The position numbers and the translations under genes are program-made. Below the pieces are notes generated by a model. That model was not told the origin of the DNA. It searched no databases and worked only from the letters and a program-made list of their open reading frames with translations. A DNA stretch of 25,611 nucleotides. Source: Chara braunii. Taxonomy: Eukaryota > Streptophyta > Charophyceae > Charales > Characeae. Numbering within the stretch: the first letter of the stretch is position 1; each line of letters opens with the position of its first letter. The DNA is taken from positions 290,010 through 315,620 of the forward strand of contig BFEA01000433.1 of assembly GCA_003427395.1 (NCBI GenBank), given 5' to 3'. This document shows positions 1 to 9,738 of this stretch, piece by piece.

Positions 1-170
1 GAGGTGGCGGAGGCGGAGGAAAGGAGATGGCGGGGGAAGGCCGACGGAGGTGGGCGGAGGCGAAGGGGAGGTGGTCCTAGGTGGGCGCAGGTGGGCGCAG
101 GTGGGCGCAGGTGGGCGGAGGCCGAGCGGAGGTGGGCGGAGGACGAGGTCAGAGGCGATGGCGCATGCCG

Positions 171-209
<39 letters not shown>

Positions 210-606
210 TAACTCTGGGCGATGTGGTGAGTCCTTATCCATCAGTCAAATGCATCCTGGGCAGACCGTCGGGGTTCAACCTCCTGATGAGTCGGTGAAA
301 GTCCGACAAAACACTCCGTTCGGCACAGTCGTGCTTTTTTTTAGTTCATAGCGAGTATGACATACACACATACACACACACACACACAGGGGATAGGGAG
401 GCGGAGGCGGAGAGGAGTTGGCGGGAGGAGATCACGGGAGGAGATGGCGGGAGGAGGCAGACGGGAGGTGGCAGAGGTGGGGGACGAAAGAGAGAGAGGA
501 TCTGGCGGGGGGACGCAAAGGGGAGCTTGGCGGAGGGCGAGCTGAGGTGGGCAAAGGCCGAGCGGAGGTGGGCGGACGCCGAATCCGAAGGCGGTGGCAC
601 AGGCCG

Positions 607-656
<50 letters not shown>

Positions 657-868
657 CACACACAGGGGATAGAGAGGCGGAGGCGGAGAGGAGTTGGCGA
701 GAGGAGATCGCGGGAGGAGATGGCGGGAGGAGATTGCGGTAGGAGGCGGACGGGAGGAGGGGGAGGGGAGGTGGCGGATGCGGGGGAGGAAAGAGAGGAT
801 CTAGCGGGGGGAGGCAGAGGGGAGGTGGGCGGAGGCCGAGCGGAGGTGGGCGGAGGCGCATGCCGCGA

Positions 869-899
<31 letters not shown>

Positions 900-1084
900 G
901 GGGATAGGGAGACGGAGGCAGAGGCGGAGAGGCATTGGCGGGAGGAGATTGCGGGAGGAGATGGTGGAAGGAGGCGGACGGGAGGTGGCGAAAGCGGGGG
1001 AGGAAATACAGAGGATCTGGCGGGGGGAGGCAGAGGGGAGGTAGGCGGAGGCCGAGCAGAGGTGGGCGGAGGCGCAGGACGCGA

Positions 1085-1115
<31 letters not shown>

Positions 1116-1726
1116 GAGGGGATAGAGGCGGAGGCAGAGGCGGAGAGGAATTGGTGGGAGGAGATTGCGGGAGGAGATGGCGGAAGGAGGCGGGCGGGAG
1201 GTTGCGAAAGCGGGGAAGGAAAGAGAGAGGATCTGGCAGGGGGAGGCAGAGGGGAGGTGGGCGGAGGCCGAGGCCACAATCTCTCTCTCTCTCTCTCACA
1301 CACACATACACACACACGCAGGGGATAGGAAGCGGAGGCAGAGGCGGAGAGGAATTAGCGGGAGGAGATCGCGGGAGGAGATCGCGGGAGGAGGTCGCGG
1401 GAGGAGATGGCGGCAGGAGGCGGACGGGAGGAGGCGAAGGGGAGGTGGCGGAGGCGGGGGAGGAAAGAGAGGATCTGGCGGGCGGATTCTGAGCGGAGTT
1501 GGGCGGAGGCGCAGGCCGCGATCTTTCTCTCCCTTTCTCTCACACACACACACAGGGGATAGGGAGGCGGAGGCAGAGGTGAAGAGGAATTGGCAGGAGG
1601 AGATGGCGGAAGGAAGCGGACGGGAGGTGGCGGAAGCGGGGGAGGAAAGAGAGAGGATCTGGCGGGGGGAGGCAGAGGGGAGGTGGGCGGAGGCCGAGCG
1701 GAGGTGGGTAGAGGCCGAGGCCACGA

Positions 1727-1761
<35 letters not shown>

Positions 1762-1968
1762 AGGGATAGGGAGGCAGAGGCAGAGGCGGAGAGGAATTGG
1801 CAGGAGGAGATCGCGGGAGGAGACGACGGAAGGAGGCGGACGGGAGGAGGCGGAGGGGAGGTGGCGGAGGCGGGGGATGAAAGAGAGGATCTGGCGGGGG
1901 GAGGCAGAGCGGAGGTGTGCAGAGGAGGCCGGAGGCAGTGGTGCAGGCCGCGATCTCTCTCTCTCTTT

Positions 1969-2017
<49 letters not shown>

Positions 2018-2159
2018 GGGATAGGGAGGCGGAGGCAGAGGCGGAGAGGAATTCGTGGGAGGAGATTGCGGGAGGAGATGGCGGAAGGAGGCGGACGTGG
2101 GGTGGTGGAAGCGGGGGAGGAAAGAGAGAGGATCTGACAGGGGGAGGCGCAGGCCACGA

Positions 2160-2192
<33 letters not shown>

Positions 2193-2279
2193 AGGGATAA
2201 AAGAGAGAGGATATGGTGGGGTGAGGCAGAGGGGAGGTGGGTGGAGGCCGAGCGGAGATGGGCGGAGGCCGCGGCCTCA

Positions 2280-2324
<45 letters not shown>

Positions 2325-2519
2325 GGGATAGGGAGGCGGAGGCAGAGGCGGAAAGGAATTCGCGGGAGGAGATGGCGGAAGAAGGCGGACGGGAGGAGGC
2401 AGAGGGGAGGAGGCGGAGGGGAGGTGGCGGAGGCGGGGGAGGAAAAAGATGATCTGGCGGGGGGAGGCAGAGTGGAGGTGGGCGGAGGCCGAGGGCGAAG
2501 GCGGTGGCGCAGGCCTTCG
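1..2519. repeat. Irregular purine-rich satellite array with embedded (CT)n(CA)n
   Basis: About ten diverged units share one order: a (CT)n block, a (CA)n block, a 'GGGATAGGGAGGCGGAGGC' start, a run of GGAGGAGAT/GGCGGGAGG words, 'AAAGAGAGGATCTGGCGGGGGG', then GGTGGGCGGAGGCCGAG. Unit starts (the GGGATA word) fall near 389, 664, 898, 1114, 1319, 1553, 1761, 2015, 2192 and 2322, so the spacing is 130-275 bp. A 10-bp sub-repeat (GTGGGCGCAG and a variant) occurs four times at 81-120. The + strand is strongly G+A rich outside the CT/CA blocks, which leaves long stop-free frames on both strands encoding low-complexity Gly/Arg/Glu or Pro/Ser peptides. I read these as by-products of composition, not genes. 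The unit order breaks at 211-360, where a hammerhead-like segment sits between two CA blocks. Confidence 0.9.
222..360 (+). ncRNA. Hammerhead-ribozyme-like segment, copy 1 (degenerate stem III)
   Basis: This segment is homologous to 24783-24910: both read GTGGTGAGTCCTTA, TCCATCAG, GTCGGGGTTCAA, TCCTGATGAGTCGGTGAAA, CACAGTC and TGCTTTTTT in the same order. Core as a type III hammerhead: cleavage triplet GTC at 268-270; stem I 271-274 with 280-283 (one G-U pair) and loop TTCAA; CTGATGA at 284-290; stem II 291-295 with 303-307 (five Watson-Crick pairs) and loop 296-302; then AAA at 308-310 where GAA is expected. A311 and C312 can pair with T269 and G268, but stem III goes no further. Compared with copy 2 there are about 20 extra bases between TCCATCAG and the GTC. 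The likely state is a dead relic or a partner-dependent half. It lies inside the satellite array. Confidence 0.6.
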
Positions 2520-3723
2520 AATCTCAAACACCACACTTGAGGTAAGACGACACCTTCCAAAAGAAGCCTAACATTCGATAGGTGAGAAACCGCAACACGA
2601 GGGCCGCAACGCCCGCTTTCTCCCCCACCCCCTCCCCTTGCCACACCCCTCTTAATGGCATGCGACTTCTTTTGCTTTCCAAGCGAAGCCGCAACAGGTC
2701 ATCTTGTTTCGTTCTTTCATTGCAATCTGCTGTCTGCTCTCAGGTACTGACGTGGCACCCAGGTAAGTGGGAGGTGCCGCATGTGCAAAATGAAACGCGT
2801 TTATTAACACGCGCGATATATACCACAAATCTAAACATTGTAGTATTGCACGTGCGAGCAATTGTCCGTTGAAGATGATGACGTGGCTGCATTGAAGATT
2901 TCAAGATGCCGGCAAGAGCTTTGTTGGCAATGTGCTGACGTGGCGCTGGTGCAGAGAGAGATTGGTATCGCTGATGTGGCACATTGTTTATGTGGCATGC
3001 AGGGCATGGTCTGACGTGGCACGTACGTGTGTCACTATTGCTTGCTGTTGATATGTTGACATGGTATGGTAGTGTTGAGTGTGTGGCAGACCTGCATTGT
3101 TGACGTGGCATCCCTCCTAGTAGACCTTTCCGGTCCTTGTCGTTGACGTGGCACAATTGCTGCATTGGCATGCCAGGGCCGACACGTGGCATGCAAAGAC
3201 TTTGCACTTGTTTGTTGAGGGTTACATTGTTTCTGCAGATGAAACAGTAGAAGCTAACCATTGATTGTGTTGCTGTGCTGGTTTTCTGCTCACCTGTTGT
3301 CTGTTCTGTGGATGCTGTGTGTACTCACAAGTGTGCTGTTGTCCTTATCACACTGGTCGTGGCGGGGTACCTGTACATTCGCTGTAGGACGTCATCACAT
3401 AGGAAACAGACAACAAAGTTAGACTTAGAAATTGATTGAGAACCTGCTTCTTTGTATTTGCCTTGTTTGTTTCTTGCTGTAGGAGTTGCCTGTGTCTCGT
3501 TATTTATTATTGTCTTCTGATTTTATTAATTGTGCGGCATCCGCACGTGTAGAAAAATGAATTCCCTTGGTAAATGTCTGTGTGCGTCTATCCTGACGCG
3601 GTTCATTCGTCTTCTTTTCTTCCCTATCCCTCTCATAGTCTATGCCGATGAAGAAGGGGGAATCTTAGGACGCGTAGTCACATTGACGCAAGAAGGCAAA
3701 CATTAAAAGGCCTTCTTCGTCAA
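2520..3723. other. Non-coding stretch between satellite and Ty3/gypsy gag; possible 5' LTR/leader
   Basis: No convincing gene is seen. The 173-codon frame on the minus strand (2740-3261) exists because the repeated word TGCCACGTCA reads Cys-His-Val; it matches no family I know. Base composition becomes ordinary after the satellite ends. The position just upstream of gag would suit a 5' LTR and untranslated leader, and a TGACGTGGC cluster lies at 2748-3191. I found neither a matching 3' LTR nor a clear primer-binding site, so LTR boundaries cannot be set. Confidence 0.45.
2748..3191 (+). promoter_or_regulatory. Cluster of TGACGTGGC motifs (bZIP C/G-box-like)
   Basis: Exact TGACGTGGC occurs at 2748, 2879, 2936, 3012, 3101 and 3144, usually followed by A. 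Variants are TGATGTGGCA at 2972, TGACATGGTA at 3057 and GACACGTGGCA at 3181. All are in the same orientation with irregular spacing of roughly 35-130 bp, and the intervening sequence does not look repeated. The ACGT core with TGAC and GTGGC flanks is the known hybrid C-box/G-box class bound by plant bZIP factors. Whether it acts as an enhancer (for instance in an LTR) or is a degenerate minisatellite cannot be decided from sequence alone. Confidence 0.5.
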
Positions 3724-4029
3724 TTGTTTGGCGAGATACATGGTGCCGGTCCAGCAGTTGAACAACACGTTCATGGCCAGTTCAATCTGCGAGATGCAGA
3801 GAAGGAACTTGATACCGCAGAAACTGTTGTCCAGATGATGGAAACCGGCAGGAGGATCGAGGATCTCATAAAGAAAGGATGGATGGCCCTTGACCGGTAT
3901 GTCGCCGAGGACTTTGAGAAGATGGAATGGGAAAGAAAGGAAAGGAAAGAAAAGAAGAGAAGAAAGAAGAAAGAGAGGAAAGGAAAGAACTTTGGTTGTT
4001 TGTGGTGGAGGAGAACGTCAGGCAGTTAG
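3724..4029 (+). pseudogene. gag N-terminal remnant, charged
   Basis: An open frame of about 100 residues. The first ~75 look like a helical protein (LRDAEKELDTAETVVQMME, RRIEDLIKKGWMALDRYV); a very Lys/Glu/Arg-rich tail encoded by AAAGAGAGG-like DNA follows at about 3930-3990. The frame closes just before the next gag piece, and similar charged sequence continues in another frame through 4029-4098, so a frameshift is likely. Assignment to gag rests on position and on continuity with the capsid-like segment downstream; no domain is diagnostic here. Confidence 0.45.
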
Positions 4030-4098
4030 AACATACATGGAGAGAAGAAATGAGAAATCCGAAGACAACAAGAACAACATGAAGAAGAGGAAAGAGTA

Positions 4099-4980
4099 AT
4101 GGAAGAACTTAGGCAAAGATTTCATTACGAGGAAGCAGGTAGCGAGCTTGCAACCATCCTTCAATCTATCATGATCTACCTTGTTTCCCTTGAAAATAAG
4201 ATTGACCACAACACTGCCTCGTTAGAGACTGTGACCAAACTCTTAAAGGGAAAGGACAAGGTAGGAGTTGCGGAGGCGACCAAGGGGGAGTTAGTAAAGA
4301 AGGAACCCCAAGAGAAGTTAATGAAGGATGCCATGAAGCAAGCTACGCCAGACAAACCCGAAGGTTCTAAGAAAGAACCTGAAAGACCGGCCAAGAAGAA
4401 AGAAGAACCGGCTAAGAAAGAGGAACCGGTTAAGGAACTGGAGAAGCCGAAAAAGAAGAAAAAAGTCAAAATGAAATTGTCGTTTACATATAACAACAAG
4501 AAGGATGAAAACTTGTTTTTATGGATTGCCGAAATCCAGACTTACTGTAGCACCACACCCGTTGAGCCTGAAAGTCAGGTTGCTTTCTCGACATCTTGTC
4601 TAGCAGGAGTGATCAAGGAATGGGTGCTGGCAGAGCCAACGCTGCTGGTTTCGAGGATATTGGTGAGCGGGCCAAGACCCTTACTCTCAGGCAATTTCTC
4701 CTAAAGATTAAGGAGAGGTTCCTGGATAAGACGACGACCGATAAGGCCTTTGATGAAGTCACCACTATAGGCCATATATGATGGACCTTTGTCGATGCGC
4801 TATCTCGTGAAGTGGATCGTATGTTGCAGGTACCTGGACTGAATTTACAAGATAACCAGGTTCTCTATATTTACTTACGTGCCTTGCCCGAGACCATTCG
4901 TGGACAGCTTGTGGCGGAAGCCAAGTCTAGTAAGTTTAACTATCGGTAGTTTCGCGATCTCGCTCTCCAACGATAGCAAA
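4099..4980 (+). pseudogene. gag capsid-like region, frameshifted, with stops
   Basis: From 4099 about 170 residues are open, with a Lys/Glu/Pro repeat zone (AKKKEEPAKKEEPVKELE) at residues ~95-130, then LSFTYNNKKDENLFLWIAEI, which resembles the start of a retrotransposon gag domain. Near 4620-4660 the reading moves to another frame (FEDIGERAKTLTLRQFLLKI) and continues through an in-frame TGA at 4779 into a stretch containing LRALPETIRGQLVAEA, typical of Ty3 Gag. Further in-frame TAGs lie at 4947 and 4974. It is a clear pseudogene of the capsid domain. Confidence 0.75.
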
Positions 4981-5081
4981 TGACCACACACGTAAAGGGG
5001 TCTTACGCTTCAGTAGTAAAGTCAGGACCGGTTTGTGGTTATGGCAAGTGGGTCCTTTGGCGCCAAAACTGCTAGGACCAC

Positions 5082-5417
5082 ATGCTTGTACTATTTGATG
5101 ATGATACGGTAGAAAAGTTACCTCTTGATGAGTCTGAGGGAGGAGGATTTAACGACAATGGTGAATCTGGGAAGGGTGATGTCACTGCTGTGATGACCAA
5201 CAAGGGAGGCCAAAACAAATGGAAGAAGAAGAGGAGGCCACACTCGTTCCCTGAGCATCCTGGCATAGCATTTGGGAGGCCGTGGGAGAAGATGAACATG
5301 ACGCGTGAGAAATGGCAATCCAAGATGGACAATCGCCAATTCCTCAAGTGTGGCACCGTGGGGCATGTGATAGCCTGGTGCCCACTTATTAGGAACCCAA
5401 AAGCGAGCAGCCAGTAG
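5082..5417 (+). pseudogene. gag C-terminal/nucleocapsid remnant with defective zinc knuckle
   Basis: About 111 residues are open in the same frame as the upstream capsid piece, after a TAG just before this segment. The first two thirds are acidic then basic (a KWKKKRR patch). Near residue 87 is FLKCGTVGHVIAWC, a CCHC knuckle spacing (x2, x4, x4) in which the first cysteine is Phe (TTC at 5340-5342, one base from Cys). The His and the other two Cys are kept. A single knuckle lacking one ligand should not bind zinc normally. Confidence 0.7.
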
Positions 5418-5608
5418 GAGTAGCATCTGGTCCTACTTAGTCGAAGGGATTACACGAAGACAAAGGTAAGGCACCTATAACCCCTTCTACCCCTTCGACT
5501 CTTAAGGCAAAGAATGGTTGTTCTTCCGTCCGTCGTCCAGACCAATCTGACACTGTACTCTGTTTTGTCTCACTGGACGATTCCCTTGACGAGCTTGCCA
5601 ACTAACTC

Positions 5609-5970
5609 ATGGCATTACGGAATTCGTGGGCGAAGAAAGCTAAGTCTAAGGGTGAGCTGATGATCGCGGAAATTGAGATTGCTCACATGTTGGTTGGTGC
5701 ACTGTTAGATCCAGGATCGACGCGGTCTTATATCTCAGAGAAGGGAATTCGTAAATTGCATCTGGGAATGAAGGTAAAAGACTTACCTCAACCTATTACG
5801 TCTATACTGGTTGACAAGAACACGGTCACTGTCTCTCAATACGTCGACCGTGTTCAGTGTTATTTCATGACAAAGGAAAGGGAAGGAGATCCTACATGAA
5901 GTATCCTTCCTAATAGAGAAGAACTTACCCTTTGATATGATTATGGGTATGGATTGGCATGAGGAAGCCG
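5609..5970 (+). pseudogene. Retropepsin-like aspartic protease remnant
   Basis: At residues ~30-45 of this frame is LLDPGSTRSYIS, matching the D-S/T-G active-site loop and following strand of Ty3 proteases, with Pro where Ser/Thr is usual. The frame closes at a TGA near 5897; after a frame change the sequence resumes as NLPFDMIMGMDWHEEAD, matching the conserved C-terminal ILGMDWL segment. It was therefore once one domain of about 110 residues, now frameshifted. It leads directly into RT. Confidence 0.75.
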
Positions 5971-6713
5971 ATCGAGACGTTAAATTGAAAGATAAGATTG
6001 TCAAACTCAAGAACGAGAAGTCCGAACTACGTGTGATGAAATTGTATCATAGGTCTGGCTCTGACTCTGCTTTGTCTTTTTGTTGTATGTATTACCCAGC
6101 CTTCTGGTCGATGGTAGTAAAGAAGAAGCTGGAGTAGGAGGTGATGATGGCACTTGTCAAGCGAGTCGGTGGGTGTTCCTCGTCTTATCCACCTTCTATC
6201 GAAAAACTTCTCGATGAATACAAGGACTTGCAGACTGAGCCAACGGGAATCACTGAGCGTGCTCTTAAGCACACGATCGAGATCATTCCCGGAGGCAAGA
6301 TTCCCAAGGGTCCCATCTACCGAATGTCTCCTAGAAAACTTAAGGAATTGCGTAAGCAGCTACAAGAACTTACTGAAAAAGGATGGATTCGCCCTAGCTC
6401 ATGTCCTTATAGTGCGCCTGTCTTATTCGTACCCAAAAGGGAAGGTGAACTTCGTCTATGTATAAATTATCGTAAGCTGAATTCCGTCAATGTAAAAAAC
6501 GCGGAGCCTCATCCTCGCATTGACGATCTATTGGATCAGTTGCAGGGGTGCAAATACTTTAGCAAGATTGATCTCAAGTCAGGGTACCACCAAATCGACG
6601 TTGCTCCTGAGGATCAACACAAGACGACATTCCGAACCAGGTATGGTCACTACGAGTTCGTGGTTATGTCTTTCGGTTTGACCAATGCACCTGCAACCTT
6701 CCAAGGTCAATGA
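5900..6713 (+). pseudogene. Ty3/gypsy reverse transcriptase, N-terminal part
   Basis: The frame runs from the protease tail, through an in-frame TAG at 6135, into a well-preserved RT. Landmarks are [64 protein letters not shown] (motif A with its catalytic Asp) and [13 protein letters not shown] (motif B). A frameshift near 6705-6712 ends the frame just after motif B, and RT continues in the next entry. Confidence 0.92.
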
Positions 6714-7168
6714 ACGAGTTGTTCCGAGAACGACTTGATCAGTTCGTAGTAGTCTATCTTGACGATATTCTAGTGTACAGTAAGACACTGGAAGATCACG
6801 AGAAACACCTACAAATGGTTTTACAAAAGTTGCGCGAGGGCAACTTCAAACTTAATCCGAAGAAGTTTGAGTTTGCTAAGCCTGAAGTCTTGTACTTAGG
6901 GCATATAGTGAATGAGGAAGGACTAAGGCCTGAAGAAAAGAAGATTACAGCAATCCGAGATTGGCCATAACCTAAGACTATAACTGAACTAAGATCTTTC
7001 CTATGACTAGCTAGTTACTACATGAAGTTTGTCAGAAAATTCTCCTACGAGAAGAGTACTGAAAAAGAAAAACCTCGGTTGTGGGATAAAGATTGTGAGT
7101 TGTCATTTTGAAAGTTAAAGCATGCTCTGACTCACTACCCTGTCCTAAAGATTGCTGACCCTTCTCTT
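6710..7168 (+). pseudogene. Ty3/gypsy reverse transcriptase, C-terminal part and connection
   Basis: After the frameshift the frame reads [20 protein letters not shown], carrying the motif C YLDD catalytic pair, then a thumb-like segment (KKFEFAKPEVLYLGHIVNEE) and DWP at 6962. The connection region follows in the same frame but with stops at 6968 (TAA), 7004 (TGA) and 7109 (TGA); around them ITELRSFL, LASYYMKFVRKF and LKHALTHYPVLKIADPSLPF are recognisable as the standard segment before RNase H. Confidence 0.9.
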
Positions 7169-7983
7169 CCTTTCATGTCCAAAAAAGACTTCCTTCAAAG
7201 AAAGTGGCCAACTCCATCTATGAAACGGAATTGTATGCCTTAGTTGCTGCACTAGATACTCGGACGCACTACTTGTTAGGAAGGCATTTCACTGTGTACT
7301 CTGATCACTCTACTTTGAAGTGGATCAAGACTCAGCCTAAGCTCTCCGACAAGTTGGTAAGATGGTCCGCTTTCCTTGACACATTTGACTTTGAGGTGAA
7401 AATCATCAACGGTAAGTCTAACGTGGTTGCGGATGCTTTGTCCAAGTGTGTAGATTTCTTTAGAACCATTGTCTCTTATCTCGATATCGGAAACGAACTG
7501 AAAGAAGAGATCTGCCAGGGTTATGAGAGTGATTCTATTTGGAGTCCTATCATTGAAACTCTACGAAAGAACCTTGAGTTGACTGATGGCTTACTTTTCT
7601 TGCTGGATAAAACCGAAGAACAATTGTGTGTTCCTCACCTAGCATCAATCAAGAGTTTAATCATTGGGGAATGCCATGATGCGGAAGGTCACTTTGGTTT
7701 TAAGAAGACGTATGCCAATGTGCGTGAACGTTTTGAGTGGAAAGAAATGAAGAAAGATGTACTGGCGTATGTGCAAACTTGTCTTGTTTGTCAAAGGAAC
7801 AAGCCCTCACATGAGAATCCGATTGGACTATTGCGACCGCTGCCTATTCCAAGTGAGCTAGGTGAGTCTATCTCTATTGACTTTATGAGCTTCACTAAAA
7901 GTCGAAACGGCAACAATCAGGTAATGGTCATCGTCGATATGCTATGTTCATTTCTTTGCCTGCTGAAGCTAGAACCGAACTAG
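7169..7983 (+). pseudogene. RNase H (N-terminal deletion) and integrase zinc-binding/early core
   Basis: The segment is in frame with 7204. RNase H keeps the Glu strand (IYETELYALVAALD), YSDHSTLKW with its Asp, and NVVADALSK with the last Asp. The first strand with its TDAS-type Asp is missing: PSLPFM at about 7160 is followed within a few bases by RLPSKKVANS, so roughly 40 codons are deleted. Integrase follows: an HHCC zinc region (HDAEGHFG then CLVCQ), then SIDFMSF carrying the first DDE aspartate and VMVIVDM. The frame is lost after about 7940, though consensus-like LPAEARTELVI continues in another frame with a TAA at 7989. Confidence 0.9.
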
Positions 7984-8525
7984 TCATTTAAAAGTTTCAA
8001 ATGCGATGGGTCTCCAAGTATGGATTTCCCAAAACCATCATATCAGATAGAGATGTTCGGTTCACCATTCTACAATGGCAGAAGTTGATGGAAGTCTATG
8101 GAACCAGGTTGACCATGTCGTCAGGTAGACATCTTGAAACGAATGGCCAAAATGAGCAAATGAATCATCTTTGCCAACAACTTTTGCGAATGTATGTCCG
8201 ACCTCTCCAAATCGATTGGGATGAGAACTTGCCTAAAATTGTAAGTGCCTACAATAACAATATACATACTGTTACATGAAGAATGCCGAACGCACTGCGT
8301 AAAGGATGGAGCCTAAGCGTCCCATTAATGCATTAACACGAGACCAGGTTCAAAGGCTACCCCCAGGTACATGAGAATTCGTAGTTTTATACGAAAAAGA
8401 CATCAAAAAGGTTAAGGAAAACATACAGAAAGCCCAACTACAAATGATTGAACAAGCTTAATAGACATCGTCGACCTTCACAATTTCATTAAGGGGACTT
8501 TGTATGGGTTAAGTCTATTGAGGGT
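7940..8525 (+). pseudogene. Integrase catalytic core and C-terminal remnant
   Basis: The frame from 8001 carries FPKTIISDRDVRF (second Asp of DDE) and ETNGQNEQMN (catalytic Glu, usually GQTE), then WDENLPKIVSAYNNNIHTVT. It stops with TGA at 8277. Beyond that, scattered across frames, AQLQMIEQ, NRHRRPSQF and GDFVWVKSIE match the integrase C-terminal region. The gene is broken by stops and at least two shifts, and homology ends near 8525. Confidence 0.88.
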
Positions 8526-9437
8526 TGCAGCAAGGAAAACACTCAAGTAGCGGAGCCAGGGGCCCGTGGTGCTTAGAGCAGCGGAAAAACACTCAAGTAA
8601 CAGGTAGGCCGGTACCGCACCCAGTAGCAGTAGATGTGCCGGGTACTCGAGGCCGAGCAGAAGAAGACAAAGTTGGCATTTTTAGAGGCCCAGTAGCGGT
8701 AGGCTAGGTCTAGGCCGGTACCAGTCCATCCAGTCTGAGTCTAGAGCTGCAATGATGTTTCCCTCCGAAAGGGAGGAGGTACCGGTTGCTTAGGAGGCCG
8801 AGCGGCCTGGAAGTCACCGCCCAGGAGGCAAGCAGGCTGCTATATCAAGAGGCCGAGGCAAGAGCTCGGCCTCATTCTTCAGTGTGCAAGTTTGGAGACA
8901 CGCTGCTGGAGCGCTGGCTGGAGTGGCGCTGGGTACTACAGCGCTGGTAGGAGGAAGAAGCCGGGAGCTTCCACCTTGTCTATGGTGGAGCTCTAATGGT
9001 AGGTAGGAGGAGGAGGGAGAAGGGGATCAAGGAGGAGAGTGGTGAGGTACTTACCTGGCTATGGTGGACACCATCTTCATCAACTTGCTAGGTGCTGCAT
9101 CAGGAAGGCCCCAGTGGGGTTAGTGCTGCATCAAGGAAGCTCAGGACAGAGTCAGGCATGGCGGTTGAGTGGGCAGTGGCATAGCTGCTTGATGTTGACC
9201 TTGAAGTGGGGCAGCGACATAGCTGCTTTGGGTTGTCCTTTGGAAAGGAGGATGAAGCCTCAGTAGTCCGCCATAGCCTTGACCTATATGTAGAGGAAGA
9301 GGAAGGGTGACCATGGCTATGTTGGACCTCATGTGGTGCCTGCAGTAGAAGTGGGATTCGGACATTGATTCTGGTTCAGCCATTCAACATTATTATTGTT
9401 ATTTCTTGTTTTAATAAGAGGGAAGGGAAAATGAAAA
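8526..9437. other. Unassigned spacer with weak internal duplications
   Basis: No gene is recognised. Short imperfect duplications occur: GGAAAACACTCAAGTAG at 8533 and again at 8583 with one extra A; GTGCTGCATCA at about 9092 and 9122; CATAGCTGCTT twice at about 9180-9225. A T/A-rich patch (TTATTATTGTTATTTC) at about 9390-9420 ends it. It could belong to the LINE 5' end, to sequence that replaced the Ty3/gypsy 3' end, or to another decayed element. Confidence 0.4.
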
Positions 9438-9738
9438 AGAGGCAGGTTAGCGCTAGGGTGATGCGCTAATTCTCGAGCCGCCGTGCCGTTGAGCGCCGCA
9501 CCGCCGAGCGTCTCGCCTATCGCGCGCTAGCGCTAGGGGCAGAGCCATCGGGGGCGCCGCGCGATACAGCGCCTAGGCGCTGAGCTGTAGCATCGAGGTG
9601 TAGCATCAAGGTATCTCACTGCTCAGCCCGGGGATATTCATCCCGGGAGAGGGCGACGGATGTCTGATCGATCAAAAGAAGACAATTTATCCGTCCGTTT
9701 TCCAGGAGATGCACATGAGTTTCATGAACAGAGTCAAT

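Larger units (their letters stand above)
3724..8525 (+). mobile_element. Degenerate Ty3/gypsy LTR retrotransposon
   Basis: Remnants appear in the Ty3/gypsy order: gag (3724-4980), zinc-knuckle region (5082-5417), protease (5609-5970), RT (6141-6968), RNase H (about 7169-7450) and integrase (about 7640-8525). The pol order with integrase after RNase H separates it from Ty1/copia. At least eight in-frame stops, several frameshifts and one internal deletion disrupt it. The last recognisable part is the integrase C-terminal 'GDFVWVKSIE' around 8496-8525; after that the sequence no longer resembles the element and no 3' LTR is apparent. It is an old copy that cannot mobilise itself. Confidence 0.9.

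Noticed and set aside
341-1315. Long minus-strand frame (324 codons) rich in Pro/Ser with CVCVCV and ERERER blocks
   Set aside because: It is a translation of the satellite and its CT/CA tracts; frames of the same kind occur on both strands throughout the array.
1165-2331. 388-codon + strand frame encoding Gly/Arg/Glu repeats with THTHTH blocks
   Set aside because: It arises from purine-rich DNA lacking T-starting stop codons; unit lengths vary without keeping a frame, so there is no sign of coding constraint.
2740-3261. 173-codon minus-strand frame
   Set aside because: Its repeated Cys-His-Val comes from the TGCCACGTCA motif cluster; no domain is recognisable.
4176-4499. Minus-strand frame with poly-Phe and Ser/Leu, signal-peptide-like
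   Set aside because: It is the antisense of the Lys/Glu-rich gag segment.
5120-5140. TTGATGAGTCTGAG as a third hammerhead core
   Set aside because: It lacks the leading C of CTGATGA, a stem II and a following GAAA or AAAA block; it is coding sequence in the gag remnant.
8526-9437. Possible 3' LTR of the Ty3/gypsy element
   Set aside because: I could find no sequence shared with the region upstream of gag, including no TGACGTGGC cluster, and no polypurine tract at the boundary.
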